Of a stretch of 64,000 nucleotides of DNA, positions 7,320 to 14,950 are shown piece after piece. How positions within the stretch are numbered: position 1 is the first letter of the stretch; each line of letters opens with the position of its first letter. The stretch lies in contig CAVUYB010000011.1 in NCBI GenBank assembly GCA_963745595.1, positions 1 through 64,000 on the forward strand, given 5' to 3'. The position numbers and the translations under genes were made by a program. The DNA is from DASZUK01 sp963745595. GTDB taxonomy: Bacteria; Actinomycetota; Acidimicrobiia; Acidimicrobiales; RAAP-2. The notes under the pieces are model-generated. The model was not told the DNA's origin. It saw only the letters and a program-made list of their open reading frames with translations, and did not search any database.

Positions 7320-9311
7320 GGCGCACCGCCTCCCGCGTGCACCTCGCGGCCCGTCGTCCGCGCCCGACAGCCCGTGCAACTGGGCGTAGACGCCGTCGGC
7401 CACCCGGTCCGGCAGCCACGGCAGCGCCCGCAGGTCGTCGACCGACGCGGCCCGCAGCGCCTTCATGCCGCCGATCTCCTTGACGAGCCGCGTCCGCCGG
7501 GTCGGGCCGAGCCCGGCGATCCCGTCGAGCACGCTCGCCGTCATCCGGTGGCCGCGTCGCTCGCGGTGGAACGTGATGGCGAACCGGTGCGCCTCGTCGC
7601 GGACCCGTTGGAGCAGGTAGAGCGCCTCCGAGCCCCGCGGGATGCGGATCGGGTCGGGGTCGCCGGGCCGGTAGACCTCCTCGAACTGCTTCGCCAGTGC
7701 GGCGAGCTGGATCTCGCCGGTCAGGCCGAGCGACTCGACGACGCGCTCCCCGACCGCCAGCTGCCCCTTCCCGCCGTCGATCAGGAGGAGCTGGGGGCGT
7801 ACGCGAACCGCCGGACGCGGCGGCGGCCCCGACCGGCCCCGATCTCCTCGTCGGTCTCCAGCTCGTCTCGGCGTCGCGCGTCCGGGTGACCCCGCCGCGC
7901 CGTCTCGTTCCGCGTCCCGCTCGGCTCGCTGGCCTCGATGCAGCGCGGTCAGCCGGCGCGTCAGCACCTCCTCCATCGCCGCGTAGTCGTCGTTGCCGGC
8001 GACCGTCTTGACCTTGAACCGGCGGTAGTCCGACTTCTTCGCCAGGCCGTCCTCGAAGACGACCATCGAGCCGACGTAGTCCGTCCCCTGCAGGTGGCTC
8101 ATGTCGTAGCACTCGATCCGCAGCGGCGCGATCGGCAGGTCGAGGGCGGCCTGCAGCTCCGTCAGCGCCTTCGACCGGCTGTTGTGGTCGGCGGCCCGAC
8201 GCATCCGGTGGCGGGCGAGGTCCTCGGCCGCGTTGCGGGTGACCATCTCCTGGAGGGCCCGCTTCGTCCCCCGCTGCGGCACCGCCAGGTCGACCGGTCC
8301 GTGCCGGACACCGGCCAGCCACGTCGCCAGCACGGCCGCCGACTCCGGCTCGACCGGCAGCAGGATCCGGCGGGGCACGTCCGCCCCGGCCGGGCCGTAG
8401 AGCTGCTCGACGACCCGGTCGAGCAGCTGGCCGGCCGTCAGGTCCTCGACCTTGTCCGCGACGAACCCGACCCGGCCGACGACGCGGCCCCGGCGCACGT
8501 GGAAGACCTGGACCGCGGCCTCGAGCTCGTCTTCCGCGGTGCCGACGACGTCGAAGTCCTCCGGTCGTTCCGAGACCATCTGCTGGGTCTCCGCGGCCTT
8601 GCGGACCGCGGTCAGCCGGTCGCGCAGCCGGGCGGCGCGTTCGAACTCGAGCGCGTCCGCGGCGTCCGCCATCTCGGTTTCGAGCCGCGTGACGACCGGC
8701 CGGGTGTCGCCGCAGAGGAAGCGCATCAGGTCGTCGACCATGCGGCCGTAGCGATCGTGGTCGACCGCGCCGACGCACGGACCGGAGCATCGCTCGATGT
8801 CGTAGAGCAGGCACGGCCGGCCGAGGCGGGCGTGCCGCTTGAACTTGGCCTCCGAGCACGTCCGCAGCGGGAAGCTCCGCAGGAGCAGGTCGAGCGTCTC
8901 GCGCAGCGCGCCGACGTGGCCGTACGGGCCGAAGTAGCGGACGCCCTTGCGCTTCCGGCCGCGGAAGACGATCGGCCGCGGCCACTCCTCGCCGACGGTG
9001 ATCGCCAGCCACGGGTACGACTTGTCGTCCTTCAGCCGGACGTTGAACCGAGGCTGGTGCGTCTGGATCAGCGAGTGCTCGAGCATGAGCGCCTCGACCT
9101 CGGTGCCGACGACGACCCACTCGACGTGGTCGGCCGACGCCACCATCTGCGCCGTCCTCGGCAGCAGCGCGGCCGGGTCCTGCCAGTAGTTCGGCAACCG
9201 GTGCCGGAGCGACTTGGCCTTGCCGACGTACAGGACACGGCCCTCCGCGTCGACGAACTGGTACGAACCCGGCGTGTCCGGGATCGAGCTCGTCGGCGGG
9301 CGGAATTCCAC
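6465..9311 (-). CDS. uvrC: UvrC excinuclease subunit fused in frame to RapZ nucleotide-binding protein
   Basis: One open frame of 948 codons holds two normally separate proteins. Residues 1-664 are UvrC: GIY-YIG nuclease (GRVLYVGKAKSLRHRL near residue 25), a UVR motif near 210, the RNase-H-like second nuclease (RIECYDMSHLQGTDYVGS, then LLLIDGGKGQL) and C-terminal helix-hairpin-helix. UvrC makes both incisions in nucleotide excision repair. Residues 665-948 are a complete RapZ/YvcJ. The GTG at 9311 starts the conserved RPP...PGSYQF region. No stop separates the parts, but a good ribosome-binding site (GGGAGG) and ATG lie at the junction, and a TGA in another frame overlaps that ATG. Either this is a real fusion or one missing base near the uvrC end hides its stop. 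Confidence 0.85.
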   Translation of the reverse strand: MEFRPPTSSIPDTPGSYQFVDAEGRVLYVGKAKSLRHRLPNYWQDPAALLPRTAQMVASADHVEWVVVGTEVEALMLEHSLIQTHQPRFNVRLKDDKSYPWLAITVGEEWPRPIVFRGRKRKGVRYFGPYGHVGALRETLDLLLRSFPLRTCSEAKFKRHARLGRPCLLYDIERCSGPCVGAVDHDRYGRMVDDLMRFLCGDTRPVVTRLETEMADAADALEFERAARLRDRLTAVRKAAETQQMVSERPEDFDVVGTAEDELEAAVQVFHVRRGRVVGRVGFVADKVEDLTAGQLLDRVVEQLYGPAGADVPRRILLPVEPESAAVLATWLAGVRHGPVDLAVPQRGTKRALQEMVTRNAAEDLARHRMRRAADHNSRSKALTELQAALDLPIAPLRIECYDMSHLQGTDYVGSMVVFEDGLAKKSDYRRFKVKTVAGNDDYAAMEEVLTRRLTALHRGQRAERDAERDGAAGSPGRATPRRAGDRRGDRGRSGPPPRPAVRVRPQLLLIDGGKGQLAVGERVVESLGLTGEIQLAALAKQFEEVYRPGDPDPIRIPRGSEALYLLQRVRDEAHRFAITFHRERRGHRMTASVLDGIAGLGPTRRTRLVKEIGGMKALRAASVDDLRALPWLPDRVADGVYAQLHGLSGADDGPRGARGRRCAMGELLVVAGMSGAGRSTAGAALEDLGWFVIDNLPVSLIPDVAGLVGRPDAGGDRVALVIGRGGGDQLEDLSPVLKGLRDGGHRVRVLFLDAPDDVLVRRFEGTRRRHPLAGRGVEEAIAGERVMLEPLRAQTDVVLDTGELNTNQLRQRVLELFGDAGRDGHMQSSVVSFGYKHGVPLDVDLVFDCRFLPNPYWVDSLRPLSGLDGPVRDYVLGQPETQEFLSRVDDLLTMLVPAFEREGKSYLTVALGCTGGRHRSVALVEALADRLRGHGIVAAPFHRDVDR

Positions 9312-9349
9312 GACCCCATCTTCGCGCCCGCCGCGACCGGATCGTGCCC

Positions 9350-9355
9350 TACACT
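9350..9355 (+). promoter_or_regulatory. Possible -10 element for nadA
   Basis: TACACT lies in the divergent uvrC/nadA spacer, about 140 nt before the nadA ATG. It resembles the actinobacterial TANNNT -10; no good -35 is seen. A transcript from here would carry a leader of roughly 130 nt including the duplicated start region. Confidence 0.3.
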
Positions 9356-9471
9356 GGACCTTGCCGGCCTGGTACCCCGGCGACACACTCGCACCGAGGC
9401 CGACAACCCCGCGGATGGGCGACCAGGCTGTCCCCGCCGGCCATATCGGAGCGCTCCCCACAGGGGGTACA

Positions 9472-9502
9472 CGACCATGATCCGGCGACGACCATGATCC
9501 GG
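9472..9502 (+). repeat. 17-nt tandem duplication across the nadA start
   Basis: CGACCATGATCCGG occurs twice, beginning at 9472 and again at 9489, a tandem duplication with a 17-nt unit that copies the start codon. Because 17 is not a multiple of 3, the first ATG is out of frame with nadA. Confidence 0.85.
9477..9497 (+). CDS. Possible six-codon leader peptide upstream of nadA
   Basis: The first copy of the duplicated start opens a frame reading MIRRRP then TGA. That TGA (9495-9497) overlaps the nadA ATG (9494) as ATGA. The better ribosome-binding site (AGGGGG about 9 nt upstream) serves this leader and not nadA, so nadA may be translated by re-initiation. Function is inferred; it could be an accidental by-product of the duplication. 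Confidence 0.35.
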   Translation: MIRRRP

Positions 9503-10609
9503 CTACAGGGCCCGCTGCCCGACCGGTACACCGGCGCGACCCCCGACGAGCTCGCGGCGTGGATCGGCGACGCCAAGGCCGCGCTCGGCGACCGGCTGTT
9601 GATCCTCGGCCACCACTACCAACGCGACGACGTCATGCGCTGGGCCGACGCCCGCGGCGACTCGTTCGGGCTGTCCCGGATCGCCGCCGACCGCCACGAC
9701 GCGGCGTTCGTCGTCTTCTGCGGCGTCCACTTCATGGCCGAGTCGGCCGACATCCTGACCGGCCCGGACCAGCAGGTCGTCCTGCCCGATCTCAACGCCG
9801 GCTGCTCGATGGCCGACATGGCCGACATCGACGCGGTCGAGGACGCCTGGGACGCCATCGGCCAGGTCGTCGACACCGAGCGCGTCGTCCCGATCACGTA
9901 CATGAACTCCGCCGCGGCGATCAAGGCGTTCGTCGGTCGCCACGGTGGCGCGGTCTGCACGTCGTCGAACGCCCGCGCCGTCCTCACCTGGGCCCTCGAT
10001 CCCGCCGGGACCGGCCGAGCGCAGGGCGACAAGGTGCTCTTCCTGCCCGACCAGCACCTCGGCCGCAACACCGGCTTCCAGCTCGGCTACCGCGCCGACG
10101 ACATGGCCGTCTGGAACCCTCGCGCCGACTTCGGCGGGCTCAGCGACGTCGACGTCAAGACCGCCCGCCTGCTGCTCTGGAAAGGCCACTGCTCCGTCCA
10201 CCAGCGGTTCCGGCCCGAGCACCTCGCGGCCTTCCGGGCCGAGCACCCGGACGGCATCGTCGTCGTCCACCCCGAGTGCGCCCACGACGTCGTCGAGCTG
10301 GCCGACGAGGTCGGCTCGACCGACCACATCATCCGCGTCGTCACCGCCGCCCCGGCCGGGTCGGTGCTCGGCGTCGCCACCGAGATCCACCTCGTCAAGC
10401 GGCTCGGCGACGAGAACCCGGACAAGACGGTGACGTGCCTCGACCCGCTCGTCTGCCCGTGCTCGACGATGTCGCGCATCGACCCGCCGCACCTGGCGTG
10501 GATCCTCGAGGGGCTCGTCGCCGGCGACGTCCGTAACCGGATCACCGTCGACGACGACACCGCGGAGTGGGCCCGCGTGGCCCTGCAGCGGATGCTCGAC
10601 ATCACCTGA
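9494..10609 (+). CDS. nadA: Quinolinate synthase NadA
   Basis: This 371-residue [4Fe-4S] enzyme condenses iminoaspartate with dihydroxyacetone phosphate to quinolinate in NAD biosynthesis. Family landmarks are GHHYQRDDV, FCGVHFMAESA, NAGCSMADMA, CTSSNA, LPDQHLGRNT, HPEC and CPCSTMSR; the Cys residues in GCSMAD, HPEC and the C-terminal cluster fit the iron-sulfur ligands. The ATG at 9494 was chosen because it begins the conserved protein and overlaps the leader stop. It is divergent from uvrC and convergent with the next gene. No nadB or nadC is next to it in this window. Confidence 0.96.
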   Translation: MIRLQGPLPDRYTGATPDELAAWIGDAKAALGDRLLILGHHYQRDDVMRWADARGDSFGLSRIAADRHDAAFVVFCGVHFMAESADILTGPDQQVVLPDLNAGCSMADMADIDAVEDAWDAIGQVVDTERVVPITYMNSAAAIKAFVGRHGGAVCTSSNARAVLTWALDPAGTGRAQGDKVLFLPDQHLGRNTGFQLGYRADDMAVWNPRADFGGLSDVDVKTARLLLWKGHCSVHQRFRPEHLAAFRAEHPDGIVVVHPECAHDVVELADEVGSTDHIIRVVTAAPAGSVLGVATEIHLVKRLGDENPDKTVTCLDPLVCPCSTMSRIDPPHLAWILEGLVAGDVRNRITVDDDTAEWARVALQRMLDIT

Positions 10610-10634
10610 GCCGGCCGCCCGGGGGCGCTGGCCG

Positions 10635-12023
10635 CTACGGGCCGGTCGTCGTGGTGGTCGACCCCGGCGGCGCGGTCGTCGTCGGCGCGGGGGCGATCGT
10701 CGTCGGGCTCGCCGGTGGTGCCGTCGTGGTCGATGCCGGGGTCGTACTGCTCGCCGTCGTCGATGGCGCGACCGACGTCGTCGTGGTCGTGCTCGCCGGC
10801 GGGGCGGTCGTCGACGACGTTGTACCGGGCGCAGTGGTCGTGGTCGGGGCGACGCCGGTGTCCGGGCTGGTGCAGCTGGCCGGCGGTGTCGCCGCCCCCT
10901 GCTGGCCCGGCATCAGCACCGTGCCGGCGCAGCCGAAGTTGGAGAAGGTCGTGGCCAGCACGAGGGTGCCACCGTCGGCGAACGTGGCCACCGAATCGGT
11001 CGACTGGATGTAGCCGCTCGCGTCGATCGCCACCTTGTCCTGGAGACCCTGCAGGCCCTGGGCGTGCAGCACCTTCAGGGCGCTGTTGATGGCTGTCGCC
11101 TCCTGGGTGGTGATGCCCGGTGTCTGGGCCAGCGCTGTCGGGTCCAGCGTCACCTCGTAGTAGGTCACCGGCCGCCCACCCGCTGTGCCGGTGCCGACCT
11201 GGTCGGCGGCGTTGACCGCGGCCTGGTTCAGGTCCAGGTAGCCGGTCGGGCTGGCCATGCCGATCACGGCGGCCGCGCCCGCCCGGGTGCCGAGCGTGCT
11301 CTCGACCAGGCTGGCGAACGAGGCCAGCGGCGTCCCGCCCCCCGTCTGCCCCGAGGTGGGTGCCAACCCGTCGCCGCTGCTCTCCCAGACTGTCGTCCCG
11401 TCGATCCGCACGGCGATGCCACCCAGGCTGGTGGTGGCCACCATGCCCATCGGGTTCGTGTTGATCACGCCGTGCCCGGACACCACTGTCCGTGTCCGGT
11501 CGTTCTCTGTGACCGGCCCTCCCCCCGTGCACTCCCGCGTCACGGCCCCGGTGGAGGGTGTCAATGTCACCGACGATCCCGAGAACGACGATGTCATCGC
11601 GACCGACGTCCCGGCTCGCCGTGGCACCGGTACCTCGTGGCAGGTCGTCGTCGACGTCGTCGTGCTGGCCGGCGTCGTCGCCGCGGTCTGCGACAGCGCG
11701 TAGGTGAAGTCGAAGCTGCCGGCGTCGGTGGTGGCGCTCAGCGCGGACAGCACCTGCTGCTCCGCCGGTGCACCGGTCAGCCCGTGGCCGGTCGATCCCG
11801 GGTGGTGGTGGTCCGGCGGCATCGCCGCCGCGGATCCGCCTCCGCTGTCGGCCAAGACCAGCCCGACCGGCACGCCGACCGCCGCCAGGCAGGTCGCCCC
11901 GGCGGCGACGAACGCCGCCACCCGGTAGCCCTTCCGTTGGGTCCGCGTCGGGGTATCGCCGTCCTCGAGCCACAGGCCACCGTCATCGGTCCGCCCGTCA
12001 TCGTCCCAACCGTCCCGAGCCAC
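10635..12023 (-). CDS. Alternative reading: separate Thr-rich single-pass membrane protein
   Basis: If the frame at 10635-12656 is two genes, the second starts at the GTG at 12023, preceded by GAGAGGGG 7 nt upstream. It gives 462 residues: a charged cytoplasmic head (ARDGWDDDGRTDDG), one membrane helix near residue 60, an extracellular domain of about 300 residues resembling LppX/LprG-like hydrophobic carriers only in general outline, and a Thr-rich tail. I do not recognise the domain with certainty. Confidence 0.45.
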   Translation of the reverse strand: MARDGWDDDGRTDDGGLWLEDGDTPTRTQRKGYRVAAFVAAGATCLAAVGVPVGLVLADSGGGSAAAMPPDHHHPGSTGHGLTGAPAEQQVLSALSATTDAGSFDFTYALSQTAATTPASTTTSTTTCHEVPVPRRAGTSVAMTSSFSGSSVTLTPSTGAVTRECTGGGPVTENDRTRTVVSGHGVINTNPMGMVATTSLGGIAVRIDGTTVWESSGDGLAPTSGQTGGGTPLASFASLVESTLGTRAGAAAVIGMASPTGYLDLNQAAVNAADQVGTGTAGGRPVTYYEVTLDPTALAQTPGITTQEATAINSALKVLHAQGLQGLQDKVAIDASGYIQSTDSVATFADGGTLVLATTFSNFGCAGTVLMPGQQGAATPPASCTSPDTGVAPTTTTAPGTTSSTTAPPASTTTTTSVAPSTTASSTTPASTTTAPPASPTTIAPAPTTTAPPGSTTTTTGP

Positions 12024-12656
12024 GACCGCGCCCCTCTCACGTCTGGCCTGCCGCCTCAGGCGATGGTCCCCGGCAACCGGGGATTTCGGCAAGAGTACCC
12101 GAGGTACGACCAAATTACTAGGAGCCGAATCCGACCAGCCACTCTTGACTGCACCCATGATGAGCTGGGCTTTTTGGCCGTTATCGGCCAGCAGTCCCGC
12201 CTGGGCGGCCGACGCCAGCAACCGGGCCGCAACGCCAGGCGCCTTGGCCGGCTTCTCGCCGAACTGCTCGACCAGCAGTGTGGCCAGCGCCGTCGTTCCC
12301 GGCAACGGCCGCCCGACGAGTACCGCGGCGACCGCGGCGTAGAGCGGGACCGACCGGAACGCCGCCTGCAGCGCGGCCGGCGACGCCGGACCGCCGGTCG
12401 CCGCCACCTGGCCCCGTTCGGTCAGGACCACCCGGTCGCCCCGCCCGGCGACGAGGCCGAACAGCCGGGCACTGGCCATCCGGGCGTGGAAGGCACCGCT
12501 GTTCGTCCCCCGGTAACCGAGAGCCTCGGCCACCGCCCGCGGCGACGTGTCGCCTCCGGCCGCCGCGACGGCCTGAGCGACGGCGACCGATGCCGCCAGG
12601 TCGTAGGCCGGCGACCGGAACTGCGATCGGGACCGGGAGCCTGTCGACCTGCCCAT
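10635..12656 (-). CDS. Winged-helix-like N-terminus joined to a secreted Thr-rich membrane protein
   Basis: The 673-codon frame contains two unlike parts. Residues 1-165 are a soluble, winged-helix-like module (AVAEALGYRGTNSGAFHARM, then VVLTERGQVAATG). Residues about 212-673 begin acidic, cross the membrane once (FVAAGATCLAAVGVPVGLVL), carry an extracellular domain, and end in about 75 residues of Thr/Pro/Ala/Ser repeats that probably span the wall. The ATG at 12656 follows GGGGAG. The join contains AT-richer, non-coding-looking DNA, and an internal GTG at 12023 has a good ribosome-binding site, so this may really be two genes whose separating stop has been lost. It converges on nadA. Function unknown. 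Confidence 0.6.
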   Translation of the reverse strand: MGRSTGSRSRSQFRSPAYDLAASVAVAQAVAAAGGDTSPRAVAEALGYRGTNSGAFHARMASARLFGLVAGRGDRVVLTERGQVAATGGPASPAALQAAFRSVPLYAAVAAVLVGRPLPGTTALATLLVEQFGEKPAKAPGVAARLLASAAQAGLLADNGQKAQLIMGAVKSGWSDSAPSNLVVPRVLLPKSPVAGDHRLRRQARRERGAVVARDGWDDDGRTDDGGLWLEDGDTPTRTQRKGYRVAAFVAAGATCLAAVGVPVGLVLADSGGGSAAAMPPDHHHPGSTGHGLTGAPAEQQVLSALSATTDAGSFDFTYALSQTAATTPASTTTSTTTCHEVPVPRRAGTSVAMTSSFSGSSVTLTPSTGAVTRECTGGGPVTENDRTRTVVSGHGVINTNPMGMVATTSLGGIAVRIDGTTVWESSGDGLAPTSGQTGGGTPLASFASLVESTLGTRAGAAAVIGMASPTGYLDLNQAAVNAADQVGTGTAGGRPVTYYEVTLDPTALAQTPGITTQEATAINSALKVLHAQGLQGLQDKVAIDASGYIQSTDSVATFADGGTLVLATTFSNFGCAGTVLMPGQQGAATPPASCTSPDTGVAPTTTTAPGTTSSTTAPPASTTTTTSVAPSTTASSTTPASTTTAPPASPTTIAPAPTTTAPPGSTTTTTGP
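12072..12086 (-). other. GC hairpin at the internal junction
   Basis: CCCCGG with CCGGGG around CAA/TTG forms a perfect 6-bp stem with a 3-nt loop, about 50 nt upstream of the internal GTG start. Flanking DNA (12095-12125) is unusually AT-rich for this genome. It may be a leader structure or terminator left between two former genes. Confidence 0.35.
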
Positions 12657-12771
12657 CTCCCCCGCTCCCCGCTCGCGCTGCCCGCCCATCTGGCCGGTCG
12701 CCGGGACGTGGCCGGCGGCCACGGCTGGCCGGACCAGTTTCCCACGCCCACCGCCGCTCGGCGCGACGGCT

Positions 12772-12777
12772 TAGGCT
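12772..12777 (+). promoter_or_regulatory. -10 element for a leaderless moxR transcript
   Basis: TAGGCT lies 8 nt before the moxR GTG and there is no Shine-Dalgarno sequence. This spacing places transcription start at or next to the start codon, as in actinobacterial leaderless mRNAs. Confidence 0.6.
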
Positions 12778-12785
12778 CTGCCCCC

Positions 12786-13781
12786 GTGAGCACCGAGGGG
12801 GACGTGCTGGCCGGCGCCCGGTCGCCGGAGGAGCTGTTCGAGGCCATCGTCGAGTCGGTCCGGAGCATCGTGCTGGCCGACCGCCGGACGATCGAGCTGG
12901 CCGTCGGCTGCCTGCTCGCCGACGGCCACCTGCTGGTCGAGGACCTGCCGGGTCTCGGCAAGACGACGCTGGCCAAGGCGTTGGCCCACGCCCTCGGTCT
13001 CGGCTTCCTCCGGGTCCAGTTCACCGCCGACCTCCTCCCGGCCGACGTCACCGGGGCGATGGTCCTCGACCCGGCGACCCGCCAGCCGGTGTTCCGGGAG
13101 GGGCCGATCTTCACGAACCTGCTGATGGCCGACGAGCTGAACCGGGCGTCGCCGCGGGCCCAGTCGGCGCTGCTGGAGGCCATGGAGGAGCGACAGGTCA
13201 CCGTCGACGGCCGTTCGCTCCCGCTGCCGTCGCCCTTCTGGGTGGTCGCCACCCAGAACCCTTACGACGCGGCCGGGACGTCACCGCTGCCGCACGGCCA
13301 ACGCGACCGCTTCCTGGTCCGGCTCTCGCTCGGTTACCCCGAGCGGGCCGACGAGGAGAAACTGCTCGCCGGGATCGATCCGGCCGTGCGGGTCGGCCAC
13401 CTTCCGGGCGCCGTCGACCGCGCCGAGCTGGACCGGTTGACCACCGCGGTGGCCGCGGTGCACGTCGCCGCGACGGCCAGGAACTACGTCCTCGACCTCG
13501 TGGCGGCCACCCGGGACCATCCGTCCGTGCGGGTGGGCGCCTCGCCTCGGGCGGCGCTCGCCCTGCTGCGCATGGCCCGGGCCATGGCCGTCGCCGACGG
13601 CCGATCGTTCGTGTCCCCCGACGATATCCAGGTGGCGGCCGGGCCGACCCTGGCCCACCGGGTCCTCCTGGACGTCGGGGCCGAGGTCACCGGTCGCGAT
13701 GCCGCCGGCCTGGTGGACGAGCTCGTGGAGATGGTCCCGGTTCCCCTGGTCGACGCCAGCGAGCACCGGCCAGTCGGGTGA
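12786..13781 (+). CDS. MoxR-family AAA+ ATPase
   Basis: This 331-residue AAA+ ATPase of the MoxR family is thought to act as a chaperone for maturation of protein complexes. It shows Walker A LLVEDLPGLGKTTLAKAL near residue 57, Walker B LLMADELNRASPRAQ with the family Glu, sensor 1 VVATQNPYDAAGTSPLP, and a C-terminal lid domain. The GTG at 12786 sits directly after a TANNNT -10 element. It is followed by DUF58 and transglutaminase genes with GTGA and ATGA overlaps, a widespread operon type in actinobacteria. Confidence 0.92.
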   Translation: MSTEGDVLAGARSPEELFEAIVESVRSIVLADRRTIELAVGCLLADGHLLVEDLPGLGKTTLAKALAHALGLGFLRVQFTADLLPADVTGAMVLDPATRQPVFREGPIFTNLLMADELNRASPRAQSALLEAMEERQVTVDGRSLPLPSPFWVVATQNPYDAAGTSPLPHGQRDRFLVRLSLGYPERADEEKLLAGIDPAVRVGHLPGAVDRAELDRLTTAVAAVHVAATARNYVLDLVAATRDHPSVRVGASPRAALALLRMARAMAVADGRSFVSPDDIQVAAGPTLAHRVLLDVGAEVTGRDAAGLVDELVEMVPVPLVDASEHRPVG

Positions 13782-14950
13782 CCGCGACGGTCACCCCCAC
13801 GGCCCGGGGGTTGGCCTTGTTCGGCGCTTTCGTCGTGGCCGCGATCGTCGCGACGGTCGTCGGCTGGTTCGGGCTGCTGCCACTGCTCGTGGCCGTCGGC
13901 ACGGTCCTACTGGCCGGTCCGCTGCTGGCATTGGGCCAAGCCCGGCGGGCTGGCGACGTCCGGGTCGCCGTCGACCCCCGCCCCCCGGTGTTGCCGGTCG
14001 GCACCCCGGCGGTAGTGGCCGTCCGGGTGGCCGTCGCCGGCGGCGGGGCCACTCGCAGCCGGCCGGCCCCGTCGATCGGTGCCGAGATGCCGGACCGCCG
14101 GTGGCGGCGGGGACGCGGGCCGCTCCCCCCGGCTCGGCGCGCCGGCCGGCGGTGGCTGGCCCCCGGCGTCGGATCGGTCGTCCGGCTGCCGCCCGACGGG
14201 GACGCGACGTGGCCCGTGCCCACCCGGCGGCGGGGCATCGTCGGCTTGCCGCCCGGCCGGGTCTGGGTGCACGACCCGCTCGGCCTGTTCGGTGCGGCCG
14301 TCGGCACCGTGGACGCGGCGACGGTCGTCGTCCACCCCGTGCCGGCCCTCCCGGCCGGCCTGCCGTGGCCTCCGGCGGGCGCGACCGCGCCCGACCGACT
14401 CACGGTCGATCCGGCCGCGGTGGCCTTGGCCGCGGTCTCGACCGTCGCCGCGTCCACGGTGCCGACGGACGGCACCGGTGAGCTCGCCGGGCTCCGTCCG
14501 TACCGGCCGGGCGACCGGCTGCACCGGCTGCACTGGCCGTCGCTGGCCCTCTACGACCGGCTGCTCGTCCGCTGCTTCGACCCCGAGCCGGCCGGGCCGG
14601 CAGTCCGCCTGGTCATCGACGACCGGGCCGGCGTCCACCGCCCCGCCGACTTCGAGGCCACCCTGGCCGCCGCGCTCGCCCTGGCCGACCGGTCGGTCGA
14701 GGGCGGCACGCCGGTGACGCTGGCCACCCTGTCCGGACGGTCGGTCGCCGTGCCGGCCACCGCCGAAGGACCGGTCCTCGCCCGGACGTTCCTCGCCGGG
14801 CTGGTCCCCCGCCGCCCGTCCGGATCGGGGCCCATGGGAGGACTGGCCGTCGGGGAAGGGGTCGAGGCCGTGATCCTGACGACCGCCACCGGCGCCGCCC
14901 GGCTGCCCCCCGACCGGTTCCCGCCGACCCGGGTGGTCGTCGTCCGATGA
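13778..14950 (+). CDS. DUF58 domain protein
   Basis: This 390-residue protein has two N-terminal membrane helices (about residues 9-50) and a C-terminal DUF58 region with the signature LRPYRPGDRLHRLHWPS near residue 245. DUF58 proteins resemble von Willebrand factor A domains and are nearly always encoded beside MoxR ATPases, whose partner they are presumed to be. The GTG start overlaps the moxR stop (GTGA). The middle part is very rich in Arg, Pro and Gly. Precise role unknown. Confidence 0.88.
   Translation: MTATVTPTARGLALFGAFVVAAIVATVVGWFGLLPLLVAVGTVLLAGPLLALGQARRAGDVRVAVDPRPPVLPVGTPAVVAVRVAVAGGGATRSRPAPSIGAEMPDRRWRRGRGPLPPARRAGRRWLAPGVGSVVRLPPDGDATWPVPTRRRGIVGLPPGRVWVHDPLGLFGAAVGTVDAATVVVHPVPALPAGLPWPPAGATAPDRLTVDPAAVALAAVSTVAASTVPTDGTGELAGLRPYRPGDRLHRLHWPSLALYDRLLVRCFDPEPAGPAVRLVIDDRAGVHRPADFEATLAAALALADRSVEGGTPVTLATLSGRSVAVPATAEGPVLARTFLAGLVPRRPSGSGPMGGLAVGEGVEAVILTTATGAARLPPDRFPPTRVVVVR

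Noticed and set aside
10640..10870. CRISPR-like or tandem repeat array
   Set aside because: The periodicity comes from ACC/GTC codons of the Thr/Pro-rich tail; there are no fixed repeats with unique spacers. No CRISPR array was seen anywhere in the window.
12060..12125. Riboswitch (ydaO or GEMM type) upstream of the internal start
   Set aside because: There is a CCCCGG/CCGGGG hairpin and AT-rich flank, but the conserved core sequences of those classes, such as GGGTGAAT, are not present.
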